This document shows, in pieces, positions 7,488 through 13,604 of a stretch of DNA of 39,869 nt; position 1 is the first letter of the stretch; every line of letters starts with the position of its first letter. A program made the translations under genes and the position numbers. The stretch lies in the IMG/VR virus record IMGVR_UViG_3300047643_000032, positions 1 through 39,869 of that record; one strand, given 5' to 3'. The stretch comes from a virus. The notes under the pieces were generated by a model, which saw only the letters and a program-made list of their open reading frames with translations, ran no database searches and was not told the origin of the DNA.

Positions 7488-7875
7488 TAAAAAGAAACAG
7501 GTAGTCGACACAGATGAAAACAGGAATCGTCTGCTTACGGAATTAGCCAACCACATTGGAGAAATGAATGCCATCAGCATGACGGCGCTTTACGAGGCCG
7601 TCTTTGACCGCCCCTGGAATAACAAGGTCAACGATACGCGTCCGCTGAGAAAACTTATCGAATTGATGCGCGATGAAGGAATTCCGATCTGTTCGGTAAC
7701 TTCAAAGCATGGCGGCGGATATTATCATGCCGCCGCAGGTAGCGAAGAGGCTGATTATTTGCTTCGACTGAAATATAGTGCCCTAAGGCGTTTGCGCCGT
7801 TACTCAAAGATGAAAAATATTACCCTGCCCAACTTCTTGGGGCAACTCAAATTGGAAGCGGAGGCCAATTCCTGA
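7480..7875 (+). CDS. Winged-helix regulator-like protein
   Basis: 131 residues. The ATG at 7480 is preferred because GGAGG (7465-7469) lies 10 nt upstream; an ATG at 7471 would be only one base from it. Residues about 40-85 form a winged helix: MTALYEAVFDRPWNNKVNDT, a recognition helix with RPLRKLIELMRDEG, and a wing with ICSVTSKHGGGYYHAA. A helical tail follows (YSALRRLRRYSKMKNI). The type recurs next to gemA and gam in Mu-like phages. It could be the middle or late regulator, as no Mor or C homologue was recognised; that is a guess. Confidence 0.65.
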   Translation: MNNKKKQVVDTDENRNRLLTELANHIGEMNAISMTALYEAVFDRPWNNKVNDTRPLRKLIELMRDEGIPICSVTSKHGGGYYHAAAGSEEADYLLRLKYSALRRLRRYSKMKNITLPNFLGQLKLEAEANS

Positions 7876-8390
7876 TGGCTAAACAGCGTAGCGATAATAA
7901 ATGTAGGGATTGTTCCCCGAACAATCCGAGCGGCGCGATCGGGGATCGCGCCCTACAATATGAAGCGGAATTGTTGTTACAGCAGATCACCCATATACAA
8001 GGTATTGTGACGATGAAAATGGGCGCTTACAATGCCGCCGTAACTTTAATCACAGAAAAATATAAATCCGAAATTGCTCAATATAATGCTGCTCTAGAAT
8101 CCAATGGGAAAGAGCTTATTGCCCTTATGAAAAAAAACAAAGGCATCCTTTTCGCGGTTAAAGACGTCATCAATCTGGAGAGCGGTTCCCTGATCCACAA
8201 TGTCGGCGATCACGTCACGATCCCGAAAACCGCACTGGAAGCCTGCAAAGAAAATAAATTTAACGATGTCATCAAAGTTGTGGAATCTCTTGATCGTGAC
8301 GCCATCGTGAAGTGGCCAGACGCCCGGTTAGCACTGATCGGCGCGGAGCGTACAAAGAAGCACCAGTTTAATTATACGGTAAAAAGTTAG
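7875..8390 (+). CDS. gam: Mu Gam-like DNA-end protection protein carrying a repeat insertion
   Basis: 171 residues. Gam binds DNA ends (Ku-like) and shields phage DNA from host RecBCD-type nucleases. The family is visible in the coiled coil (about 30-90), the SNGKELIALMKKNKG segment and the LESGSLIHNVGDHVTIPK region, ending ALIGAERTKKHQFNY. The start ATG is one base inside the previous stop (TGATGG). Residues about 10-28 (CRDCSPNNPSGAIGDRALQ) are encoded by a 54-bp palindromic element (7903-7956) read in frame, and no in-frame start follows it before residue 46. The insert lies ahead of the conserved coiled coil, so function may be kept. Confidence 0.85.
   Translation: MAKQRSDNKCRDCSPNNPSGAIGDRALQYEAELLLQQITHIQGIVTMKMGAYNAAVTLITEKYKSEIAQYNAALESNGKELIALMKKNKGILFAVKDVINLESGSLIHNVGDHVTIPKTALEACKENKFNDVIKVVESLDRDAIVKWPDARLALIGAERTKKHQFNYTVKS
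7903..7956. repeat. Two-hairpin palindromic element, family C (copy 1), inside gam
   Basis: GTAGGG at the left and CCCTAC at the right enclose two hairpins: GGATTGTT/AACAATCC and GGCGCGATC/GATCGCGCC. The length is 54 bp, 18 codons, so the Gam frame is kept. The element is read in the phase xGT AGG Gxx, which avoids its TAG. Related copies: 8662, 19666 and 28910. Confidence 0.9.
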
Positions 8391-8424
8391 AATATTTGTC
8401 GCCGAATGTGTTGAGGGGGGAAAT

Positions 8425-8610
8425 ATGAACATACAAAAACAAAACAGAGAAATAGGCCTACAATTAATGCTTATGAATTACGATCTAAAGGCGCGGGAAA
8501 ATCCTGAAATTCAGGTCAGTCTTCTGGAAGTGCTCATGTATGTCATAGTTGGAGGATTCGCCTTTATAATTGTGATGGGAATATTGAGAGCATTATTGTG
8601 CCGGAGTTAA
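8425..8610 (+). CDS. Small single-span membrane protein (61 aa)
   Basis: GAGGGGGGA gives a strong ribosome-binding site. The 61 residues have a polar N-terminal half (NIQKQNREIGLQLMLMNYDL) and one membrane span at about 37-55 (LMYVIVGGFAFIIVMGILRA). The gene overlaps the next by 13 nt. Function unknown. Possible roles are superinfection exclusion or a small early membrane factor, with no direct support. Confidence 0.6.
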   Translation: MNIQKQNREIGLQLMLMNYDLKARENPEIQVSLLEVLMYVIVGGFAFIIVMGILRALLCRS

Positions 8611-8783
8611 TAGCGCCACTGGAGATGATCTGCGCGACCTGCGCGAGTTATGGATTTAAACGTAGGGCGCGATCCCCTGAGCGCGCCGAATGGCGGTGGG
8701 CATACTGTGAAGAAAAAAAGAAATGGTTTCCGGAGAGCATTGACAAACCCGGCGAACGAAAGGGATGTGAGGAATGGGTTTGA
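8598..8783 (+). CDS. Small four-cysteine protein carrying a repeat insertion
   Basis: 61 residues from a GTG start that overlaps the previous gene; an in-frame ATG at 8625 has poor ribosome-binding spacing. Cysteines at 12, 15 (CATC), 37 (WAYC) and 57 (GCEEW) could form a zinc or iron site. Residues about 22-32 (RRARSPERAEW region) come from half of a family C palindromic element (8662-8695) lying between the two Cys pairs, read in the same phase as in gam. The rest (KKKWFPESIDKPGERKGCEEW) is polar. The family is not recognised; small cysteine-rich proteins of this shape occur in other transposable phages. Confidence 0.6.
   Translation: MPELIAPLEMICATCASYGFKRRARSPERAEWRWAYCEEKKKWFPESIDKPGERKGCEEWV
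8662..8695. repeat. Family C half element (copy 2), inside a coding sequence
   Basis: It begins GTAGGGCGC and contains a GGCGCGATC-like/GCGCGCC hairpin, close to the reverse complement of one half of the element at 28910. The second hairpin and the closing CCCTAC are missing. It is read in frame within the 61-aa gene at 8598-8783. Confidence 0.7.
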
Positions 8784-8977
8784 TAAATTGGTTAGAAATA
8801 GTGGGGAAAATATTTTTTGTAGTTTTAGGAATATGCGGTCTTGTGTCCGCACTGTTTAATGCCGGACGCGCTTTTATATATATAATTTATGAGGCGTTCC
8901 CTTTTTATTCCGATTTTATATTATGGCGCATTAATAAAAAGGAATTCAGGCAGTGGCTTAACCTGAAAAAATTCTGA
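8774..8977 (+). CDS. Small membrane protein (67 aa)
   Basis: The start ATG overlaps the end of the previous gene; GTGAGG lies just upstream. A long hydrophobic stretch at about 5-30 (INWLEIVGKIFFVVLGICGL and on to SALF) is one membrane span, followed by an amphipathic YIIYEAFPFYSDFILW part and a basic end. Neighbouring small membrane genes at 8425 and 11087 suggest that this part of the early operon encodes envelope-directed accessory functions. No function can be named. Confidence 0.55.
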   Translation: MGLINWLEIVGKIFFVVLGICGLVSALFNAGRAFIYIIYEAFPFYSDFILWRINKKEFRQWLNLKKF

Positions 8978-8983
8978 GTTGCC

Positions 8984-9003
8984 ATTCCCGCGAAGGCGGA
9001 AAT
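8984..9003. repeat. Palindromic element, family B (copy 2, degenerate)
   Basis: ATTCCCGC, GAAG, GCGGAAAT: the same hairpin as at 4961 with one mismatch. AAGGAG, the ribosome-binding site of the gene at 9019, follows almost at once. Confidence 0.75.
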
Positions 9004-9018
9004 TAAGGAGAATGAGTC

Positions 9019-9252
9019 ATGAGTAGAATATTTGATCACAAAAAGCAGTATGTCTGCATGGAAGTCTTCCGGCTTGAGGATTTGCAGAATTTAATACTGG
9101 AACTGGAAGACGCCGACGACGAAGAAAGAAATGATCGGCGAATTCCATATAAAAAAAGACATCATGATTTAGACGGTTTAAATATTCCTGATGTCATAAA
9201 CAGGTTAAAGGATTTTATAAATAATCTAACTGAACAGGAACGGCAGAAATGA
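9019..9252 (+). CDS. Small acidic early protein of unknown function (77 aa)
   Basis: AAGGAG lies 8 nt before the ATG. The 77 residues are charged and helical: LEDLQNLILELEDADDEER, a short basic loop IPYKKRHHDLDG, then IPDVINRLKDFINNLTEQER. The gene overlaps the next by an ATGA. No family recognised. Confidence 0.55.
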   Translation: MSRIFDHKKQYVCMEVFRLEDLQNLILELEDADDEERNDRRIPYKKRHHDLDGLNIPDVINRLKDFINNLTEQERQK

Positions 9253-9701
9253 AAATAATTTGTCCGCATTGTAAATCAAGCAATACCTATCTGGATGGTG
9301 ATGAAATGCATTGCTTTATATGCGGAGAATTATTTCCGATACCATCCGGCGCCGTTAAACAGGTTGTTGTTAAAATTAATAATCCGGAACCGATCTGCAG
9401 CACAGAACCGGAGCCAATAGTATTAGATAATTTTGCAAAGGAGAAAGAATATATGAAAAACAAACTTGGAGATTTGAATAATGCGCTTTTTGCGCAGTTG
9501 GAACGTTTAGGCGAAGAAGATACAAAAGGCAATAAATTATTGGAAGAAATAAATCGTGCGAAGGCCATTACCGGCGTTGCACATGAAATTATCCTGAATG
9601 GAAAATTAACGTTAGATGCGATGGTCGCTGTTAAAGAAAAGAAAATAGATACCTTATTACCGCAAATGATCGGGATGGATAAAGCTGAAAATGCGAAATG
9701 A
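9249..9701 (+). CDS. Zinc-ribbon protein with coiled-coil tail
   Basis: 150 residues. A classic zinc ribbon opens the protein: CPHC (residues 5-8) and CFIC (22-25). A linker rich in Pro and Glu follows (about 45-60). The rest is helical, with NKLGDLNNALFAQLERLGEE and a C-terminal AHEIILNGKLTLDAMVAVKE segment. The ATG is in an ATGA overlap with the upstream gene, and the end overlaps the HNH gene by 11 nt. It may be a nucleic-acid or RNA-polymerase binding accessory protein; the target is unknown. Confidence 0.6.
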   Translation: MKIICPHCKSSNTYLDGDEMHCFICGELFPIPSGAVKQVVVKINNPEPICSTEPEPIVLDNFAKEKEYMKNKLGDLNNALFAQLERLGEEDTKGNKLLEEINRAKAITGVAHEIILNGKLTLDAMVAVKEKKIDTLLPQMIGMDKAENAK

Positions 9702-10488
9702 ATATACAAAAAAGCATATTAAATTTTTAAGCAAGGGATACGCCGCGATGGGTATTCCGGAACTTACCCGTGCTTTCAATAAAAAGTTCGGCAAAAATAA
9801 GACAAAAGGTGCGATAAAAAACGCCCTCAGCAATCGCAAAATAACCTGTGGCCGGTCAACCGGCGAAATCAGGATAGGAACTTCAAGCATTCTCAATCCG
9901 AAACAAATTAAATTTATCAAGGACAATTATCCATTATTCAGTCAGAAAAATTTGACGATAAATTTTAATAAGCGTTTCAAGACAATATTAACTGAACAGC
10001 AGATTAGATCGTTTACGCGCAATCACCGCATCCGCTCCGGACGTACTGGTTGTTTTGAAAAAGGACATGTTCCCTGGACATTCGGTAAAAAAGGAATTCA
10101 TGTTTCTCCACAAAGTGAGTTTAAAAAAGGTCATATGCCGGCAAATACAAAACCGATCGGCACTGAACGCATCGACAACAAGGACGGTTATATCCATGTG
10201 AAAATAGAAGAACCAAACCCATACACAAAATCGCAAACACGTTTCAAGCAAAAGCATGTTGTTATCTGGGAGCGTGAGCATGGACCCGTACCGAAAGGAT
10301 TTGCTGTAATATTTAAAGACGCCGACAAAAGGAATTGCGTTATCGAGAATCTGGAGCTCGTCAGCCGGGCGGAACTTCTTATATTAAATCACTACAGATA
10401 TAAAAATATGCCTCCGGAAATTAAACCGACATTATTAACATTAGCTAAACTGGAAGCGAAGACGTTCGGGATTGGAAAACAATTATGA
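9691..10488 (+). CDS. HNH endonuclease (HNH_3-like) with DNA-binding N-terminus
   Basis: 265 residues. The N-terminal half (1-120) has two repeats of a helix-turn-helix-like unit, each with a YTKKHIKFLSKGYAAMG or NPKQIKFIKDNYPLF type start and an LTRAFNKKFGKN or LTINFNKRFKTI helix; such units read DNA in free-standing homing endonucleases. The C-terminal half carries the nuclease: KHVVIWEREHGPVPKGF, then FKDADKRNCVIENLELVSRAEL. Many relatives that I recall have a His after the PKG turn where this one has Phe, so activity should not be assumed. It overlaps both neighbours. It is probably a mobile endonuclease embedded in the early operon. Confidence 0.8.
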   Translation: MRNEYTKKHIKFLSKGYAAMGIPELTRAFNKKFGKNKTKGAIKNALSNRKITCGRSTGEIRIGTSSILNPKQIKFIKDNYPLFSQKNLTINFNKRFKTILTEQQIRSFTRNHRIRSGRTGCFEKGHVPWTFGKKGIHVSPQSEFKKGHMPANTKPIGTERIDNKDGYIHVKIEEPNPYTKSQTRFKQKHVVIWEREHGPVPKGFAVIFKDADKRNCVIENLELVSRAELLILNHYRYKNMPPEIKPTLLTLAKLEAKTFGIGKQL

Positions 10489-11090
10489 AATTTCACTGCC
10501 CGCATTGTAGAAAGGAGTCACATTTTATGGATATTCAAATGTCGAAGGATTTGAATGCTGTTTTTAACATTCTAACATCGCCTACCATAGCCAAATATTC
10601 AAACACGATTATGTGCTATGTCTGTCTTTTTGAGGTCACGCCGTATAATTTGAAGGCTCCGAAGTTTAGAAAAATCATGGAAGAAATGAAAAGGCTTTTC
10701 GATGCCGGGACATTCAGCTTTCAGAAAAAGACTTATTCGATAAGTCAAACCGGAATAGCCGAAGCATTGGATCTATGCATTAAGAAAAACTTTGATCAGA
10801 GTTTAGAAAATCACAATTATTTGAAAAAGGTTATGATCACCATCGCCGAACGTGAAGCAAAGGGAAAATCTATCCAGGCAGATATGGATCTCCGCAGACG
10901 TGAAGAGGGCAACTTTCGCGGCGATGAACGTCCGGATGTGCCGATACTTCGCGGTCCCATTTATCCCGGTGATGAAGAGGTCAAACCCGGCAAACTCACG
11001 CCTGCGGAAATTAAGGCAAATCAACAAAGGGCGCGTGAGATTGTTGACAGTCTCGTTATAAGCAAAGAGATTAAAGGAAAATCTATATGA
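10485..11090 (+). CDS. Early protein with N-terminal zinc-binding cysteines
   Basis: 201 residues, starting in an ATGA overlap with the HNH gene. Cys pairs CPHC (5-8) and CYVC (about 44-47) could hold zinc. The middle part (50-130) is helical with FRKIMEEMKRLFDAGTF and GIAEALDLCIKKNF; the C-terminal part is Pro-rich and acidic and ends in a basic helix (TPAEIKANQQRAREIV). I do not recognise a family. Its place between a zinc-ribbon gene and com suggests a nucleic-acid related role, which is inference. Confidence 0.55.
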   Translation: MKFHCPHCRKESHFMDIQMSKDLNAVFNILTSPTIAKYSNTIMCYVCLFEVTPYNLKAPKFRKIMEEMKRLFDAGTFSFQKKTYSISQTGIAEALDLCIKKNFDQSLENHNYLKKVMITIAEREAKGKSIQADMDLRRREEGNFRGDERPDVPILRGPIYPGDEEVKPGKLTPAEIKANQQRAREIVDSLVISKEIKGKSI

Positions 11091-11290
11091 TCCAAACAGC
11101 TTTATTTTTCTTTTCGTGCATTTCAATCTGGGCGCTATCCGGAAAGCGGTACCGTCTCGGCTTTATTTGCGGCCTGTGCGGCCAGCCATTCTGGATATAC
11201 GCCTCTTTTACTACCGGGCAATGGGGAATATTCCTTGTCAGTCTTTGGTTCACTGTAAACCATATACGCGGTTTGTGGGAGCATAGATAA
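11087..11290 (+). CDS. Small two-span membrane protein (67 aa)
   Basis: ATGATC overlaps the stop of the upstream gene. The 67 residues contain an N-terminal hydrophobic span (ALFFFSCISIWAL), a short basic loop (SGKRYRLG), a second span (FICGLCGQPFWIYASF) and a third weaker hydrophobic stretch (WGIFLVSLWFTV), ending HIRGLWEHR. Proteins with the PFWIYA and RGLW features recur in phage genomes, from memory. Function unknown. Confidence 0.6.
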   Translation: MIQTALFFFSCISIWALSGKRYRLGFICGLCGQPFWIYASFTTGQWGIFLVSLWFTVNHIRGLWEHR

Positions 11291-11291
11291 C

Positions 11292-11465
11292 ATGGATTTC
11301 AGATGTCCGAAATGTGGAAAACTTCTCTTCCGTGGTGAATTGAATCAGGGAAAAATTGAAACGAAATGCCCGAAATGCGGAACGGTGTTGAAGGTTTCCG
11401 CGATAAATACAAAGACTGCGGCCAATGAGGGCCGTGTACAGGAAGGAGGTACGATTATGAAATAA
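11292..11465 (+). CDS. com: Com-like zinc-finger protein
   Basis: This 57-residue ORF starts MDFRCPKCGKLLFRG and holds two Cys pairs, CPKC (5-8) and CPKC (26-29), with the Mu Com layout (RC..C.KLLF, then IETKCPKCG). In Mu, Com binds the mom mRNA and opens a hairpin that hides the mom ribosome-binding site. Here com ends the early operon, one base after the previous stop, rather than lying next to a modification gene. A methylase remnant with a structured leader is at 34949, so Com may act in trans. The last codons contain GGAAGGAGG followed by ATG AAA TAA, a full ribosome-binding site for a gene that is no longer there. Confidence 0.85.
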   Translation: MDFRCPKCGKLLFRGELNQGKIETKCPKCGTVLKVSAINTKTAANEGRVQEGGTIMK

Positions 11466-11508
11466 ATTCAAAGATTCAGTTCCATGTGGTATGGATGATC
11501 AAGTAAAA

Positions 11509-11537
11509 AGGGGCGGTTTTTGACCGCTCCTTTTTTT
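11509..11537 (+). terminator. Rho-independent terminator of the early operon
   Basis: The stem AGGGGCGGT/ACCGCTCCT (one G-T pair) around a TTTTG loop is followed by seven or eight T. It lies 45 nt after the com stop and closes the early operon. Confidence 0.88.
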
Positions 11538-11653
11538 ATCTTTTTTCAGATGTAAATAGCGCGAAATTTTTTAGAATAGACTATTTTAAAATTAATTGCA
11601 AATTTTTGAAGAAAAAACTTGACTTTTGCTTTTGATTCATTTATTTTTGCATC

Positions 11654-11808
11654 ATCAAGTTAATTGTTCTTTAGACTGAATGCGCGGCTTAACCGCAAAT
11701 ATTTGACCTTCACTGACTTTTATAAAAAGAGAGTTCCTTGAGAACCTTCAGAGAAGGGAGAGGCTCCAGAAGCCCGGCACCGGATAATATTCCGGCGTCG
11801 GGCTTTTT
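11654..11808 (+). ncRNA. Candidate short leader RNA ahead of the late operon
   Basis: If the promoter at 11619-11647 is used, the transcript would start near 11654 and stop at the terminator near 11808, about 155 nt. It would contain several small hairpins and no good ORF. The position, just upstream of a lambda-R-like endolysin, recalls the lambda 6S RNA made from the late promoter before antitermination. No Q-like protein was recognised. Confidence 0.4.
11769..11808 (+). terminator. Rho-independent terminator in the late leader
   Basis: The outer arms AGCCCG and CGGGCT and inner arms CCGGA and TCCGG are separated by a small internal loop, with TAATAT at the tip, and followed by TTTTT. It stands between the leader promoter and the lysis genes, so transcription of the late genes must read through it or start after it. 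Confidence 0.8.
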
Positions 11809-11824
11809 GCATTTTAGGGGAGAG

Positions 11825-11857
11825 ATTGCCACGCCGTCTTAAGAGACGGCTCGCAAT
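11825..11857. repeat. Palindromic element, family A (copy 3), upstream of endolysin
   Basis: ATTGC/GCAAT arms with inner arms GCCGTCT and AGACGGC around TAAG. GAC follows, then GGGAG, the ribosome-binding site of the endolysin gene. Confidence 0.9.
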
Positions 11858-11871
11858 GACAACACGGGAGA

Positions 11872-12327
11872 ATGGCGTTGGAGAAAAACCGACAGGCATT
11901 TTTAGACATGATCTCGCACAGCGAGGGAACCGCAGGCAGAGGCGATAATGGATATAACGTTCTGGTCGGAGGTAATTTGTTCTTTGGGTATGCTGATCAC
12001 CCGCGCAAACTGATTGTCCTCAATAAAGCGGGACTGAAATCTACAGCGGCTGGCAGATACCAACTACTTTCACGATATTTTGATGCCTACAAGAAACAAT
12101 TAAACCTGGCCGATTTTTCACCCGCCTCTCAGGACGCCATTGCTATTCAGCAGATCACAGAATGCAAGGCACTGGCTGATGTGGATGCCGGAAGAATCGA
12201 GGATGCGATAAAAAAATGCGCGCACATCTGGGCAAGCCTTCCGGGTGCCGGATATGGTCAGCGCGAAAATAAAATAGAAAATCTTCTCGTCGCTTACACA
12301 AAAGCTGGCGGAACGTTGACAGGTTAA
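11872..12327 (+). CDS. Endolysin, lambda R type transglycosylase (GH104-like)
   Basis: 151 residues, close to lambda R (158). It cleaves the glycan strands of peptidoglycan at lysis. Family features: FLDMISHSEGT with the catalytic Glu at residue 18, VGGNLFFGYADHPRKL, STAAGRYQLLSRYFDAY, FSPASQDAIAIQQI and IWASLPGAGYGQ. No signal peptide is visible, so it depends on the holin. The ATG at 11872 is only one base from GGGAG. A TTG at 11878 has better spacing (7 nt) and gives MEKNRQAF, like the lambda R N-terminus, so TTG may be the real start. It opens the lysis cassette. Confidence 0.92.
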   Translation: MALEKNRQAFLDMISHSEGTAGRGDNGYNVLVGGNLFFGYADHPRKLIVLNKAGLKSTAAGRYQLLSRYFDAYKKQLNLADFSPASQDAIAIQQITECKALADVDAGRIEDAIKKCAHIWASLPGAGYGQRENKIENLLVAYTKAGGTLTG

Positions 12328-12350
12328 AATTATATAACTCCTTTGTGATA

Positions 12351-12398
12351 GTCCCTGGGCAATGGCAATGCATCTTCACATTGCCATTGCCCAGGGAC
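12351..12398. repeat. Perfect 20-bp inverted repeat between endolysin and holin genes
   Basis: GTCCCTGGGCAATGGCAATG (12351-12370) and its exact reverse complement (12379-12398) are separated by 8 nt. No T-run follows, so it is not a typical rho-independent terminator. It differs in sequence from the three palindrome families found elsewhere in the window, although it lies in the same kind of place, upstream of a gene (holin, 12439). Confidence 0.9.
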
Positions 12399-12438
12399 AC
12401 AGGGAGAAAAAAATTAAAGGGAATTTTAGGGAGGCTTT

Positions 12439-13011
12439 ATGAAGTGGGCAGATGTCGTAGGATGCATACAATTGGCGGCTCCCGTTTTAGGGAGTCTTTT
12501 TGGCCCTGCGGGAACAGTAGTGGAAACCGGAATAAGTTCCGGTATTAAAATGGTGGCAACGGCTCTGGGAGTCACTCCCACTCAGGATGCTGTTTCTCTG
12601 GCTGTGGCGACAGATCCAAATGCGGCGGAAAAACTAAGGGAGTTTGAATTAACAAACAGCAATGAGTTGCAAAAGTTAATTATAACTTCTGAGACTTCTC
12701 AGGTTCTTGCCGTTAACTCAACTATGCAATCAGAATCAAAATCCGAAAAGTGGCCTCAATATTCATGGAGGCCATTTTGGGGATTTGCTTCCGGCTCGGC
12801 TTTCTTCTTTGTTTGTGTTCTCGTTTGCATTCTGGCGTGGCAGGCGGTGATCAATAAAGACGGGAACGCGATGGGAAATATCCCGTTGGTAATAGGTGCC
12901 TTTGCGACACTCTTTGCTATCCCGGGCGCAATACTTGGAATCGCTTCTTACAAGCGTGGAGATATGCAGATCACACAAGTAAAAAGCAACGAAGTGGAAT
13001 CTAAAAAATAA
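12439..13011 (+). CDS. Holin, 3TM type
   Basis: 190 residues. It should form the membrane lesion that releases the endolysin. An N-terminal hydrophobic segment (about 8-30, CIQLAAPVLGSLFGPAG) is followed by a soluble region. After the WPQYSWRPFWGF signature come two strong membrane spans (about 112-135 and 145-168) and a charged tail. The layout and the W..RP motif fit the 3TM holin family (PF11351 type). TTAGGGAGG provides the ribosome-binding site. It is placed directly after the endolysin, with a 20-bp perfect inverted repeat between them. Confidence 0.75.
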   Translation: MKWADVVGCIQLAAPVLGSLFGPAGTVVETGISSGIKMVATALGVTPTQDAVSLAVATDPNAAEKLREFELTNSNELQKLIITSETSQVLAVNSTMQSESKSEKWPQYSWRPFWGFASGSAFFFVCVLVCILAWQAVINKDGNAMGNIPLVIGAFATLFAIPGAILGIASYKRGDMQITQVKSNEVESKK

Positions 13012-13044
13012 ACTTAATCAGGTAGCGGATAAAATCAAATAAAC

Positions 13045-13281
13045 ATGGGCGACATCTTCGATCGGGCGCAGGAATTGGATGAACAGTTTAGACGGGAAAC
13101 ACTCGATAAACATTTTGCGAAAAACAAGATTGCCACGCCTCCTGAGAGTCGGCTCGCAATGACAAGCATGGATTGTGAAGATTGCGGGAAGCAGATACCG
13201 AAAGCCCGGTTAAAGGCAAATCCAATGGCAATACGGTGTGTGCCCTGCCAGACAAAATACGAACGCGGAGGAATTGTGTGA
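13045..13281 (+). CDS. TraR/DksA-type zinc-finger protein carrying a repeat insertion
   Basis: 78 residues. The C-terminal part is the TraR/DksA finger: CEDC (44-47), GKQIPKARLKANP, CVPC (65-68), then a QTKYERGG tail. Such proteins bind RNA polymerase or act as small phage regulators. The N-terminal part (1-28) is a helix of the family type. Residues about 29-40 (IATPPESRLAMT) are encoded by a family A palindrome at 13129-13160 read in frame. The finger itself is intact. An internal ATG at 13168, just after the palindrome, could yield a finger-only product but has no good ribosome-binding site. Confidence 0.82.
   Translation: MGDIFDRAQELDEQFRRETLDKHFAKNKIATPPESRLAMTSMDCEDCGKQIPKARLKANPMAIRCVPCQTKYERGGIV
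13129..13160. repeat. Palindromic element, family A (copy 4), inside a coding sequence
   Basis: ATTGCC and CGCAAT arms around CACGCCTCCTGAGAGTCGGC-like inner sequence (imperfect arms); GAC follows as in the other copies. It starts exactly at a codon boundary of the TraR-like gene and adds no stop. Confidence 0.85.
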
Positions 13282-13601
13282 ACGAACACTGGCAATTGTT
13301 TTTAGCCCTGTTGGGTGTGGTGGCTGCATGGGGAGTGATAATCGTTACAGTTGTCCTGGCTATGTTTTCCCGCGTGATGAATTCTTTAAAAGCGGAACTC
13401 ACGGCTAAAATATTAAGTATCGGCGACGTTTCAGAAGATTGCCGAAAAGTTGAAAAAGACTTGATGCAACTCAAAGCCGATCTGCCTGAAAAATATGTAC
13501 GCAGAGAAGACTTCGTCCGTTTCGATGTCGGAATAAATGACAAACTGGATAAACTTAGAGACCTTATTGATAAAAAATTTCCTTCACCATCAGGAGAGTG
13601 A
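13278..13601 (+). CDS. Membrane-anchored coiled-coil protein of the lysis region (DUF2730/spanin-like)
   Basis: 107 residues from a GTG start that overlaps the previous stop (GTGA) and has GGAGG 6 nt upstream; the upstream ATG in this frame lies inside the TraR gene. One N-terminal span (about 6-28, FLALLGVVAAWGVIIVTVVL) is followed by a long coiled coil (about 35-100, with VEKDLMQLKADLPEKYVRRED). This is the shape of inner-membrane spanins (Rz-like) and of the DUF2730 proteins of Mu-like phages. Which one applies cannot be decided; an outer-membrane partner was not seen. Confidence 0.65.
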   Translation: MNEHWQLFLALLGVVAAWGVIIVTVVLAMFSRVMNSLKAELTAKILSIGDVSEDCRKVEKDLMQLKADLPEKYVRREDFVRFDVGINDKLDKLRDLIDKKFPSPSGE

Positions 13602-13604
13602 CCT

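Larger units (their letters stand above)
11538..11871 (+). promoter_or_regulatory. Early-late junction: intergenic region with promoter, structured leader and repeat
   Basis: There is no coding sequence between com and the endolysin gene. The AT-rich part 11540-11650 carries TTGACT (11619-11624), 17 bp and TATTTT (11642-11647), a plausible promoter. The following 150 nt can form small hairpins (GCGG/CCGC at 11684-11696, GTTC/GAAC near 11735, GGAG/CTCC near 11760) and end in a terminator at 11769-11808. A family A palindrome then precedes the endolysin. No Mor or C activator site could be identified. Confidence 0.6.

Noticed and set aside
12399-12440. The 20-bp inverted repeat as a terminator
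   Set aside because: No T-tract follows on either strand at the proper place.
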